Assembly: GCA_024213275.1 (NCBI GenBank)
Contig: JANAVG010000010.1
Location: 120,811-184,810, forward strand
DNA length: 64,000 nt
Source of the DNA: Rossellomorea sp. BNER
GTDB taxonomy: Bacteria > Bacillota > Bacilli > Bacillales > Bacillaceae_B
Direction: 5' to 3'
In this document: positions 56,095 through 64,000 of the stretch, piece after piece
How the letters are laid out: each line of letters opens with the position of its first letter
Numbering within the stretch: position 1 is the first letter of the stretch
Position numbers and translations under genes: made by a program
The notes under the pieces: model-generated
What the model was told of the DNA's origin: nothing
Seen by the model: the letters and a program-made list of their open reading frames with translations, nothing else
Databases searched by the model: none

Positions 56095-57270
56095 TTACCT
56101 AGTAATTGCTGTCACATTTTCTTTTATGGAATTCAATCCATGTTCTAGATCTGTCAGAAGTTCTTCTGCGTTTTCTAATCCTACCGATAGACGGAGCAAT
56201 CCATCTGTAATACCACGCCTTTCTCTCTCAGCTTTCGGCATTGATGCATGTGACATTTTTGATGGATATGAAAGAATTGACTCTACAGCTCCAAGACTAA
56301 CAGCGAATACTGGGATATGAACATTCTTAATAAACTGTCGAACTTCTTGTTCACTTTTTAATCGAAACGATAAAACAGCACCAGGACCTGCAGCTTGTCG
56401 AACTTGAATCTCATATCCAGCGTGATAGGTTAAACCGGGATAAAAAACCTCTTCAACTTCGTCTCTATTTTCTAAAAATCGTGCAATCTTCAAAGCGGTT
56501 TCTGAGGATTCCTTTAAACGAACATGTAACGTTTTAAGTCCCCTTAGTAACAACCAACAATCTTGTACACCTAATACTGATCCAAAAGAGTTTTGCAAAA
56601 AAGACAATCTTTCTGATACTTCTTTATTTTTTGTAACGGCTAACCCTGCTAGAACATCACTATGACCTGCCAGAAACTTCGTTGCACTGTGTAAAACAAC
56701 ATCTACCCCTAGGCTTATAGGCCTTTGCAATAACGGCGTCATAAATGTATTATCAAGAAATGTTAAGCAATCATTGGCTTTTGCTAATTTCACAACACCT
56801 TCAATGTCAGTGATTTTAAGAAGAGGGTTTGAAGGGGTTTCCATGTAAATGACTTTTGTATTTTCTTGAATAGAAGACGCAACTGCATGTAATTTATTCA
56901 TATCAACAAACGAATATTCAATTCCAAACCTGCTTAATACCTCGGTAATCATTCGATAAGTTCCACCGTAAACTTCCTCTGAAACAAGAACATGGTCTCC
57001 TCTAGAAAGGAGTAAAAAGCAGGTAGAAATGGCAGCCATTCCTGAAGAAAAAGCAAAACCTTTGTCACCGCCTTCTAAATCAGCAATCGTTTTCTCTAAT
57101 GTCTCTCTCGTTGGATTACCTGAACGACTGTAATCATAAACTCCATATGAATCAAAGTCCTTTTGATGGAACGTTGTGGCATGATGGATGGGAATACTTA
57201 CTGCACCAGTTGCATGATCAAGACTATGTGAATGAACAAGGGATGTTTGCAGTGATAATCTATTACTCAT
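56095..57270 (-). CDS. metC: Cystathionine beta-lyase
   Basis: A 391-residue PLP enzyme of the Cys/Met metabolism family. YDYSRSGNPTRETLE, SGMAAIST, LDNTFMTP and SATKFLAGHSDVLAG (PLP lysine, about 200) are intact. It splits cystathionine to homocysteine. The ATG follows AAGGGGG and overlaps the metI stop by 8 bp. Position after MetI in the same operon, as in Bacillus subtilis yjcIJ, supports MetC rather than another gamma-lyase. Confidence 0.9.
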   Translation of the reverse strand: MSNRLSLQTSLVHSHSLDHATGAVSIPIHHATTFHQKDFDSYGVYDYSRSGNPTRETLEKTIADLEGGDKGFAFSSGMAAISTCFLLLSRGDHVLVSEEVYGGTYRMITEVLSRFGIEYSFVDMNKLHAVASSIQENTKVIYMETPSNPLLKITDIEGVVKLAKANDCLTFLDNTFMTPLLQRPISLGVDVVLHSATKFLAGHSDVLAGLAVTKNKEVSERLSFLQNSFGSVLGVQDCWLLLRGLKTLHVRLKESSETALKIARFLENRDEVEEVFYPGLTYHAGYEIQVRQAAGPGAVLSFRLKSEQEVRQFIKNVHIPVFAVSLGAVESILSYPSKMSHASMPKAERERRGITDGLLRLSVGLENAEELLTDLEHGLNSIKENVTAITR

Positions 57271-58384
57271 GGGTAAATACCCCCTTTTTTAATTTAGAAA
57301 ATACATTATCTAAATCTCCAATAAGATCATCGATATGTTCAATCCCCACAGAGAACCTTAATAGTCTGTTACAGATTCCTAGATTGTGTCTTTTATCTTC
57401 GGGAATATCTGCGTGTGTTTGTGTGGCCGGATATGTAATAAAGCTCTCAACCCCACCAAGACTTTCAGCAAAAGTAATCACTTCTAACGATTGTAAGAAA
57501 GGATCAATCCATTCTTTATTCACTAATCTAAACGAAAGCATTCCTCCTTTTCCTGGGTATAAAACGTCCTTAACGTAAGAATGATTGCTTAAATAAGTTG
57601 CAATTTGACGTGCATTTCGTTCATGTTCGCGAATACGTAAACTCAGTGTTTTAAGGCCCCTCAACAATAGCCAGCAATCAAAAGGAGACAATACAGCTCC
57701 ACTTGAATTTTGAATTATAGTGATTTTATCGGCTAAATCACTCGAATTCACAATCACTGCTCCTGCTAGGACATCATTATGTCCACCAAGATATTTAGTC
57801 GCACTATGAACAACAATATCAGCCCCTACTGTTAATGGCTTTTGGAGAATTGGAGTATAAAAAGTATTATCAACAATAAGTATTAGACCATTATTTTTGG
57901 CAACCTCTGCAACTACCAAAATAGAAGTTTCGTTCATTAATGGATTTGTAGGTGTTTCTAGAAAGATAGCTTTTGTTTTTGGACCAATTTTCTCTTGAAT
58001 GGAATGTAAATTCTTCATATCAACAAAGTGAAACCTCAAACCAAATTGCTCTTCATATTGCACGAACAGCCTGTAGCTTCCCCCATAAAGATCCTCGGAA
58101 ACAATGAGTTCATCCCCACTAGAAAATAAGGATAAAACACTTTGAATAGCAGCCATACCTGAACTAAAAGCGAAAGCCCGGCATCCGTCCTCTAGTTGAG
58201 CAAGAGTATTTTCCAAAATATCTCTTGTTGGATTTGCGGTTCTAGAGTAATCATAGCCTGTTGATTGACCAATACCCTTATGTTGATAAGCTGTTGATAA
58301 ATGCAATGGAGGGCTGATCGCTCCAGTAGATTCATCACAGCGATTTCCTGCCTGTACTAGTAATGTTTCAATTCGTTTCTTCAA
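57263..58384 (-). CDS. metI: Cystathionine gamma-synthase / O-acetylhomoserine thiolyase
   Basis: A 373-residue PLP enzyme of the same family as MetC: YDYSRTANPTRDILE, SGMAAIQS, VDNTFYTP and SATKYLGGHNDVLAG (PLP lysine). It joins an activated homoserine with cysteine (or sulfide). The TTG at 58384 follows AAAAGGAGAG and gives exactly the length of Bacillus subtilis MetI; the longer open frame to 58492 overlaps the riboswitch terminator and must not be used. First gene of the operon. Confidence 0.93.
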   Translation of the reverse strand: MKKRIETLLVQAGNRCDESTGAISPPLHLSTAYQHKGIGQSTGYDYSRTANPTRDILENTLAQLEDGCRAFAFSSGMAAIQSVLSLFSSGDELIVSEDLYGGSYRLFVQYEEQFGLRFHFVDMKNLHSIQEKIGPKTKAIFLETPTNPLMNETSILVVAEVAKNNGLILIVDNTFYTPILQKPLTVGADIVVHSATKYLGGHNDVLAGAVIVNSSDLADKITIIQNSSGAVLSPFDCWLLLRGLKTLSLRIREHERNARQIATYLSNHSYVKDVLYPGKGGMLSFRLVNKEWIDPFLQSLEVITFAESLGGVESFITYPATQTHADIPEDKRHNLGICNRLLRFSVGIEHIDDLIGDLDNVFSKLKKGVFTHE

Positions 58385-58429
58385 AAATCTTCTCTCCTTT
58401 TCAAATAAGGTAACGAAAAGGGGAAAGAA

Positions 58430-58590
58430 AACAAAAAAGAGCCATTCTTTATAAGAAGGCTCTGTACGTTCGTTCTCCCTCTTATCGTTCAAGTTGAAAC
58501 CAACTTGCTGGAATTAGCACCATACCTATTACTGTGGCTGGTTGCTGAGGTGTCACAGGGCCAGTCCCTCAACCTCTCTTGATAAGAAAC
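58430..58590 (-). ncRNA. SAM-I (S-box) riboswitch controlling metI-metC-yitJ-metH
   Basis: Minus strand leader: CTTATCAAGAGAGGTTGAGG, GCCCTGTGACACCTCAGCAACC, GGTGCTAATTCCAGC, then the terminator hairpin AGAGCC/GGCTCT (58438-58463) followed by TTTTTTG. The arrangement is that of the classical S-box with intrinsic terminator, so the operon is off when SAM is plentiful. Confidence 0.93.
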
Positions 58591-58621
58591 TATTTAGTTT
58601 TATAAATGTAAACTTTCCCAT

Positions 58622-58650
58622 AATTTACATCAGTCTATCTTAGATGTCAA
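58622..58650 (-). promoter_or_regulatory. Sigma-A promoter of the met operon leader
   Basis: TTGACA (58645-58650) and TAAATT (58622-58627) on the minus strand, 17 bases apart, about 30-35 bp upstream of the S-box. Confidence 0.65.
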
Positions 58651-58970
58651 CGAAAATTTTTGAATTGTTCGCAAATATTTTTAAAGAGAATACTTTTAAA
58701 TGATTAGTTGCCAGTAATGAAATCGCTTTCAGTAAATATGGTTTTTGGTAATCTGATTGGCCACCATTTTTAGGGTTTAGTTATTTACTTTACAGACTAT
58801 TGCAGCTCCACTGTCACTACTCCTAGTTGATTATATAACGCGTTTTTACTTCTAGATTTCTTCAGTAGGTATTTCCAAAATTTGAACTATATCCAGTATT
58901 TATTAATCTAGCTATAAATATCTAGACAATCCGGATAGTACATAAATTGGGAGAGGAAGAATAATATCAC

Positions 58971-59642
58971 ATGTCATCAGCGTTTCGGACTTTTTATCGT
59001 TATTTTGCCGTAATCGTATCATTTTGCCTTATTATTAGTTTAGTAGGTCCAAGCTTTGCAAAAGCAGCACCAGCGGAAGCAAAAAGACCATTAGCCTTGT
59101 TCCAGTTGAGCTGAAGATGAAGGGTGCAAAACCTCATAAAGAGAAAAATGGGACAATAATTTTCAAAGGTTCTAAGGGTAAACTAGTATGGTTTTTTGAA
59201 TTACCATTCATGACAGATGCTAAAGGAAAATATTCTGATAATGTTTCTCTTGAGTTACGTAAAGAAAATGGAAAAACGTTTGTTGATGTTGTTGCCAATC
59301 AGTCGTTTTTGAAAGATCCAGATACACAATACCCTGTTACAATTGATCCAACGATCAACAGCTGGGATGTATTGCGTGACAACTTTATAGCAAGCAGTTT
59401 CCCGGATTCTATTTTTTCTAGTAATACCTATATGCATACAGGATATAACAGATATTTCGGCACAACTCGGGCGTTAGTTGAATTATTTACCGAGTTCACC
59501 AAATGATGGTAAAATTTCGAGCGCGAATTTCAATGGTTTCGAGACGAGAGTTTGGAGAAAACAAACCACCGAATCATATTGTTACAACAATCAGCAACAA
59601 GTTCTTTTATTACTGAATATTGGTAGGATACTTTGTTTTTAG
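58971..59642 (+). pseudogene. wapA: Remnant of a wapA-type cell-wall RHS protein gene
   Basis: Three overlapping pieces read as one broken protein. Frame 1 (58971-59114) begins with GGGAGAGGAAG and ATG and encodes a signal peptide ending FAKAAPAEA, then a TGA. Frame 2 (to 59506) continues VPVELKMKGAKPHKEKNGTI through YPVTIDPTINSWDVLRDNFI and MHTGYNRYFGTTRALVE, typical of the WapA N-terminal DNRLRE-type domain. A second shift leads into frame 3 (LPSSPNDGKISSANFNGFET) ending at TAG 59640-59642. Full WapA is over 2000 residues with RHS repeats and a toxin tip; all of that is missing. Decayed immunity genes were not seen. Confidence 0.75.
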
Positions 59643-59687
59643 GTCAACTTCACTACATTGATATTCGATTTGTGGAGACTTTACGGG

Positions 59688-60608
59688 TTACACTTCCTCT
59701 TGAAAAATATCGTGAAGGCGTAAGTTGTCCTGAGAATTTACTACTGCATATTTCTTATTGGAGAGAATATCATCGCGAAATCGACAAAGCGAATCTAGAT
59801 TTTTCGGAAGGGTTCGATGAGGAACTTTGATTGATAATTTGCCAATGCCATCGGTATTAGCTGATCTAGCTGCTAGATGGAAACCCCAATCTCCGAAAGA
59901 AGGAATTATCGTATGATAACTCATAACATTCAGTCCTGCACTCCACATAGTCCGTCCAATACTCCAGAATAGTATCGGTGTATCATCCGGTGAGTTGGAT
60001 TGACAAACGATTACTCCCCCAGGAGGAAGGAAACGTTTTAAACGAGTAAATACTTCTGTCGTATATAATTTGCTAAGCGTTACATTTGTCGGATCTGGGA
60101 AATCTACAATAATTACATTGTATTTGTGTGTATTGGAACGTATGAAGCGTAATGCATCCTTCACATGGACTCTGACACGTTTATCAAAAAAAGAACTTTC
60201 GTTTAACTTTACAAGTTCTGGAACACTTCTTGCCACTTTTATGATTTCAGCATCGATATCTACAAGGTCAACATGATCTACATCTGGGTATTTTAGAACC
60301 TCTCTAAGCGCTAGACCGTCACCGCCTCCCAAAATCAAGACATTCGTACGAACTTTTGCTAAAGTCATTGGAGGATGAACAAGCGCCTCATGATAGATAC
60401 GTTCATCTAATGAACTGAATTGTAAGTGGTCATTAAGATACATTCTGATATCCTTTACCTCAACAATATTTATATCCTGATATTTGCTTTTGGTATCGCA
60501 AAGCACTTTATGATTTTGTGACTTTATTGCCTCAAGACCTACTCGATCCCATTCATTTCCATCGTCATACGTATTGTTATTGTTAAGCCATGGTTTGTTT
60601 TCAGCCAT
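59688..60608 (-). CDS. speE: Spermidine synthase-like aminopropyltransferase
   Basis: A 306-residue protein with the spermidine synthase fold: SKYQDINIVEVKD, SSLDERIYHEALVHPP, the SAM-binding glycines LILGGGDGLALREVLKY (about 92), VDIDAEII, DALRFI and the catalytic aspartate in IIVDFPDPTN (about 170). The form DFPDP, rather than DSTDP, recalls the catalytic part of the longer membrane-bound SpeE-like proteins, so true spermidine synthase activity is likely but not certain. The ATG follows GAGGGG. The gene is alone, 18 kb from speD. Confidence 0.78.
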   Translation of the reverse strand: MAENKPWLNNNNTYDDGNEWDRVGLEAIKSQNHKVLCDTKSKYQDINIVEVKDIRMYLNDHLQFSSLDERIYHEALVHPPMTLAKVRTNVLILGGGDGLALREVLKYPDVDHVDLVDIDAEIIKVARSVPELVKLNESSFFDKRVRVHVKDALRFIRSNTHKYNVIIVDFPDPTNVTLSKLYTTEVFTRLKRFLPPGGVIVCQSNSPDDTPILFWSIGRTMWSAGLNVMSYHTIIPSFGDWGFHLAARSANTDGIGKLSIKVPHRTLPKNLDSLCRFRDDILSNKKYAVVNSQDNLRLHDIFQEEV

Positions 60609-61115
60609 TTAATCGCCCCTCTTTCTTTTCCATCACGTTATCTAATTGTTAGTATATGAGAATTTTTGAAGAGACGATTGGACCTTTGTCGCAGGAGTCT
60701 ATTTCTAACAATCATAAGTAACGTTCGAACGGGGTCTTCTGATATAGAGAGTCGTTTGAAAAGTTGATATTAAAACAATCACCTAGGCTAATATAGACAG
60801 TCTAAGCAACGGGATATCATTTAGTTTTTTAGGCTTGTTATTTTTAATAATCGTATTGCGAGTGCTACGATCGCTTTTAAAGCTTCTCCAATCGTATGTT
60901 CATCGCTTCCTTTTTCAGATGCACAACGGTTTGTTTCCTTAAATACTCAGGTCATTCATAAGGAAAACTAATTGAAATGAATTTGAATGTAGAAATGTTA
61001 TTGTTCCTTTAAACTTATATTTTAGAAATTTTTTGTCTATTAAAAATAAAGGATTGCCTTCATTAATATCGAATACTCTTTAATGAAGTCTATGTCTTAT
61101 TTTGGAGGAGAAAAT

Positions 61116-61598
61116 ATGTTTCGTGAATTAAATGATTTCATTCGAAATTGGGAATATGAAGCTACTTCTACCCAGAAAGTACTGGATCAGTTGACAGACG
61201 AATCTCTTCAACAAAAGATTGCCCCAGATCATTGGGATTTAGGTGGTTTGGCTTGGCATATTGTTACTACTATTCATCAAATGATGTCTACAGTAGGTCT
61301 CACACTTGAACCATTAAAACGAGGGAACGATGAACCTCTATCAACACAATTAATTGCCCAAGAATACCGTAATACATCTGAAAATCTAATAAAGGCAATA
61401 AAGGAACAGTGGGATGATGATAAATTAAAAGAAATTCATGATTTCTATGGGAATATGCTTCCTGCTGGAGTAATTTTATTGCTCCTGCTCCAGCATCAAA
61501 CCCATCACCGAGGCCAGATGACAGTATTAATGAGACAATCAGGATTAAAAGTTCCAGGAGTTTATGGTCCTTCTAAAGACGAATGGGCAGGAGTATAA
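61116..61598 (+). CDS. DinB family protein
   Basis: A 160-residue four-helix-bundle protein of the DinB/YfiT group. The three histidines usual for metal binding are found in LAWHIVTTIHQM (about 46) and LQHQTHHRGQMTVLM (about 128). These proteins include thiol-dependent S-transferases (bacillithiol or others), but most have unknown function. The ATG at 61116 follows GGAGGAG. The 507-bp gap before it (60609-61115) is AT-rich; on the minus strand about 35 codons without a start (SEKGSDEHTIGEALKAIV) may be a gene fragment. Confidence 0.82.
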   Translation: MFRELNDFIRNWEYEATSTQKVLDQLTDESLQQKIAPDHWDLGGLAWHIVTTIHQMMSTVGLTLEPLKRGNDEPLSTQLIAQEYRNTSENLIKAIKEQWDDDKLKEIHDFYGNMLPAGVILLLLLQHQTHHRGQMTVLMRQSGLKVPGVYGPSKDEWAGV

Positions 61599-61655
61599 CT
61601 AACCATTTAATAGGGAATTTCGTAAACATAACAAGACAATCAATAAAAATATCAC

Positions 61656-61692
61656 AAAAAGCATGAAGTTTATAAAATGACTTCATGCTTTT
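61656..61692. terminator. Bidirectional terminator
   Basis: AAAAAGCATGAAGT and ACTTCATGCTTTT form a hairpin around TTATAAAATG between the convergent dinB-family and HAD genes. Confidence 0.85.
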
Positions 61693-61709
61693 CTTCGTCA
61701 AAACTAGAG

Positions 61710-62495
61710 TTAGTTAATCATTTCTAAAATTCTATGAAGCTCTTCTAAAGAGTTAATTTCGTAATTAGGAATAACTTGGTCATATTTTTGGTTATTACGA
61801 TTAATCCATACAGATTTGATCCCTGCCCTATTGGCACCTAAAATATCTGTCATTAGGTTATCACCGATCATTATTGCTTCATTTACATTCACATTTAGTT
61901 TAGACAGTGCATATTTAAAGATTTCTTGGTCAGGCTTACCTTTTCCAAAGTCACCAGAAATAATAATTTCATCGAAATAAGGACTGAGCTGCGGTGTAAG
62001 CGTCAACTTGCTATTTTGTAAATGTGGAGATCCATTGGTCAACAATAATAATTGATAGTTACCCTTAAGTTGGTCAAGGATTTTAAAGGTTTCCTCGTAA
62101 GTATATGGTTTGCTACGACGTTCATTTATGAAAAGGTTAGCTAATTCAGTTGCAAGCTGTTCATCATTCACTTCGAATTTTAATAGCCCATTCTTCCAAG
62201 CTTTTTTTCGGTAAGAAGGGACAATCTCTTTTAGCTTTGGGAAAAAGTCATGTTCATCTAAAAACTCCCCCCATAAGCCCTCAAACGGATTTATTCCAAT
62301 TAATTTCGTGAATTCGTAGGTTTCATAGGAAGCATATAGTTTCTTTGCCTCACTTTTTACTGCTTCTTCTAACTCATCAGGATCTACACCAGTTATGTTG
62401 CTTGCGTATGTACAGGTCGCTGCAAATGCTTCATTTATACTTCTATTATCCCACAACAATGTATCATCTAAATCAAATATAATCGCCTTAATCAT
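61710..62495 (-). CDS. HAD family hydrolase (YsaA-like)
   Basis: A 261-residue haloacid dehalogenase-type phosphatase: IIFDLDDTLLWDN (nucleophile), LLLLTNGSPHLQ (motif II), GKGKPDQEIF (motif III lysine) and IMIGDNLMTDILGA (motif IV). The helical cap lies between about residues 18 and 115. Length and sequence resemble Bacillus subtilis YsaA; related enzymes are phosphoserine or nucleotide phosphatases. The ATG follows GGGAG at 62495. It is transcribed alone. Confidence 0.88.
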   Translation of the reverse strand: MIKAIIFDLDDTLLWDNRSINEAFAATCTYASNITGVDPDELEEAVKSEAKKLYASYETYEFTKLIGINPFEGLWGEFLDEHDFFPKLKEIVPSYRKKAWKNGLLKFEVNDEQLATELANLFINERRSKPYTYEETFKILDQLKGNYQLLLLTNGSPHLQNSKLTLTPQLSPYFDEIIISGDFGKGKPDQEIFKYALSKLNVNVNEAIMIGDNLMTDILGANRAGIKSVWINRNNQKYDQVIPNYEINSLEELHRILEMIN

Positions 62496-62628
62496 ACTCC
62501 CACTCCCAATTAAATATTTTGTATTAAGCTTACAATTTTCCGACTATTACGTAAACACTATTCGGGGAAATGTTATTTTAGAGGATTCATGGGTATAAAT
62601 AATAAAGAGGATAAAGGAGCTTGATAAA

Positions 62629-62931
62629 ATGTGGATTATTTATGTAAGCATTACTTTATTTGTAGTGGGGATCATTTATTTAGTCGTCTCTTTAATCAAC
62701 ACTTTTAAAAAGGTTCGTCCAATTATCAATGACATGAATCATAGGGTCGCAAGAATGCAAACAAATGTAGATAAAGTAATAACTCAAACTAAAATATTGC
62801 AAGCTATCCAGTCCAGAATACAAAATGATATTAATTTTAAATCAGAAACAATTAAAAACACCGTGGAAAATGTTAAGAACACTCCTAAGCATTTTAAATC
62901 AATGATTCAAAGCTTAGTGGGGCAAAAATAA
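62629..62931 (+). CDS. Small single-helix membrane protein (DUF948-like)
   Basis: A 100-residue protein with one N-terminal membrane helix (about 2-24) followed by a long amphipathic helical part rich in Lys, Asn and Gln, likely a coiled coil. The ATG follows AAGGAG. The layout resembles DUF948/YoxC-type proteins. It is followed by repeat copy I and nothing else on its strand for 325 bp. No role can be given. Confidence 0.7.
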   Translation: MWIIYVSITLFVVGIIYLVVSLINTFKKVRPIINDMNHRVARMQTNVDKVITQTKILQAIQSRIQNDINFKSETIKNTVENVKNTPKHFKSMIQSLVGQK

Positions 62932-62959
62932 TTAGGAGCTTGCATAATAGGAAGATTTC

Positions 62960-63045
62960 CCTAAACCAAGGAGGTCCAGAACCACAAGTTCCACATACAG
63001 AGGAAATTCTCCTATTTCGAAAAACCCTTGTGGTTCTGCTTCTCT
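62960..63045. repeat. Nested inverted-repeat element, copy I (degenerate)
   Basis: CCAGAACCACAAG and CTTGTGGTTCTGC keep the middle arms and AATAGGAAG/CCTATTTCG hint at an inner pair, while the outer GGGGCTGTCCC arms are lost. It lies between two plus-strand genes and may be a decayed copy or a recruited terminator. Confidence 0.55.
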
Positions 63046-63256
63046 TTTCTCTTTCCTTTCCTTAGTAAATTAACACCCTATTATTCAAAGAATAATTTCG
63101 TATCTAGAAACTAAGCATTTAGTTTGCATTCTACTCTTATGTTTATTATTATATTCTTTGGTATCTTGAATATGAGATATTGAAAATCATGATAATATTT
63201 GCAGTATCTATTGGGAATACTATCATGGATAATTTAACAAGAGAGGAATGTTTATT

Positions 63257-63913
63257 TTGGCAAAAGTTTTATATATTACGGCAAATCCTAAAACAGCGAA
63301 GGAATCTTTTAGTTTAGCTGTTGGGGATGAGTTCTTAAAGGCATACAAACAAGAAAGTCCAGAGGATGAGATTATTCATCTCGATTTATATAAAACAGAT
63401 ATCCCCTACATTGACACAGATGTCTTTAATGGTTGGGGAAAACTTCAACAAGGAAAAGAATTTGAAGAATTAAGTGATGAAGAAAAAGCAAAAGTAAGCC
63501 GCATTAATGAACTCACCGATCAATTTATTGATGCTGATAAATATGTATTTGTCACTCCTTTATGGAATTTCAGCTTCCCTCCTAGAGTGAAAGCATTTAT
63601 TGACAACATCGCCATTGCTGGTAAAACTTTCAAATATACCGAACATGGTCCTGTAGGTTTACTACCAGACAAAAAGGTCATCCACATACAAGCAAGAGGT
63701 GGCTTCTACTCTGAAGGACCCTCAAAAGAATTGGAATTTGGCGACCGTTACCTCCGAACAGTAATGTCCTTCCTAGGTATTACCGACTACGATTCAGTTA
63801 TTATCGAAGGTATGGCTGCAGTACCAGATCAAGCAGAGGAAATTAAACAAAAAGCCATTGAGGAAGCAAAAGTAAAAGCTAGACAATTTGCTAAATCAGA
63901 AATTACAGTTTAA
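63257..63913 (+). CDS. azoR: FMN-dependent NADH azoreductase
   Basis: A 218-residue flavodoxin-fold protein: [15 protein letters not shown] at the start (FMN phosphate loop), [19 protein letters not shown] (about 97, the family signature) and [18 protein letters not shown] near 145. AzoR enzymes reduce quinones and azo compounds by two-electron transfer. The TTG at 63257 lies 10 bases after GAGAGG; an ATG nine bases before is too near the ribosome binding site. The window ends shortly after. Confidence 0.92.
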   Translation: MAKVLYITANPKTAKESFSLAVGDEFLKAYKQESPEDEIIHLDLYKTDIPYIDTDVFNGWGKLQQGKEFEELSDEEKAKVSRINELTDQFIDADKYVFVTPLWNFSFPPRVKAFIDNIAIAGKTFKYTEHGPVGLLPDKKVIHIQARGGFYSEGPSKELEFGDRYLRTVMSFLGITDYDSVIIEGMAAVPDQAEEIKQKAIEEAKVKARQFAKSEITV

Positions 63914-63921
63914 TCTTAGTA

Positions 63922-64000
63922 AAGAGGCTGGGACAAAAACTAGCCGAAAACAAAAATAAGAGTCTCTGATCATCAAAAAAGATGGTCAGAGACTTTTTTT
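63922..64000 (+). terminator. Terminator of azoR with GAGGCTGGGACAAAAAC repeat
   Basis: AGTCTCTGATCATC (63961-63974) and GATGGTCAGAGACT (63981-63994) form a strong hairpin with a T-run. It is preceded at 63924 by GAGGCTGGGACAAAAAC, an intergenic sequence motif common in Firmicutes and different from the nested repeat family above. Confidence 0.8.

Noticed and set aside
59117..59506. An independent 129-residue gene
   Set aside because: It has no ribosome binding site, continues a WapA-like sequence begun in another frame and is continued in a third, so it is part of a pseudogene.
59633..59830. 65-codon open frame on the plus strand
   Set aside because: It is largely antisense to the 3' end of the speE-like gene and has no ribosome binding site.
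60609..61115. Gene fragment on the minus strand (SEKGSDEHTIGEALKAIV)
   Set aside because: About 35 codons with no start codon and no recognised relative; too short to call, only mentioned in the DinB-family entry.
1..64000. CRISPR array, phage or conjugative element
   Set aside because: No regularly spaced direct repeats, integrase, terminase, relaxase or Cas gene was seen. The repeated units are hairpins hundreds to thousands of bases apart.
1..64000. tRNA or rRNA genes
   Set aside because: No CCA-ended cloverleaf or conserved rRNA segment was recognised by eye.

Overview
The window is low-GC DNA whose genes match those of endospore-forming Bacillaceae: a GerA/GerB/GerC germinant-receptor operon, the argCJBD-carAB order, S-box (SAM-I) riboswitches, many AAAGGAGG ribosome binding sites and frequent TTG starts. 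No rRNA, tRNA, CRISPR array, prophage or intact insertion sequence was found. The left edge cuts one gene (eutH).

Layout. 1-5.1 kb: an eutH-type transporter and two M24 (Xaa-Pro/creatinase-fold) peptidases, read leftward from a clear sigma-54 promoter, with a PAS/AAA+/Fis activator gene just upstream. 5.3-14 kb: an amino acid permease, a small membrane protein, then a second sigma-54 unit (acyl-CoA ligase, enoyl-CoA hydratase, a 40-residue membrane peptide, a sodium:solute symporter) with its own adjacent activator. 14-18 kb: a DUF2935-like protein, a PutP/OpuE-type symporter preceded by a 34-residue membrane peptide, and pssA. 18.7-27.5 kb: argC-argJ-argB-argD-carA-carB under tandem ARG boxes, without argF. 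27.8-36 kb: exoA, a DEAD-box helicase, the gerABC-type operon and a two-domain DUF2935 protein. 35.8-46 kb: two MaoC half-proteins, an FkbM methyltransferase, an MtnX-like phosphatase, a drug-efflux MFS protein, speD, a CAP-domain protein, a DsbA-fold protein and a Suv3-like helicase. 46.5-58.6 kb: methionine block, with metNPQ and metI-metC-yitJ-metH each behind a SAM riboswitch. 58.9-64 kb: a broken wapA remnant, a speE-like gene, a DinB-family protein, a HAD phosphatase, a small membrane protein and azoR.

Functional links. The methionine genes (uptake, transsulfuration, homocysteine methylation), the SAM-using speD/speE-like pair and the MtnX-like phosphatase together cover methionine-SAM-polyamine metabolism. 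The two sigma-54 units look like separate catabolic or uptake modules, each pairing a transporter and enzymes with a dedicated activator.

The most striking non-coding feature is a family of about 120-bp elements made of three nested inverted repeats (outer arms GGGGCTGTCCC/GGGACAGCCCC). Nine copies, in both orientations and in various states of decay, lie in intergenic gaps across the window. Several start codons given here differ from the longest open frame because the ribosome binding site points to an internal start.
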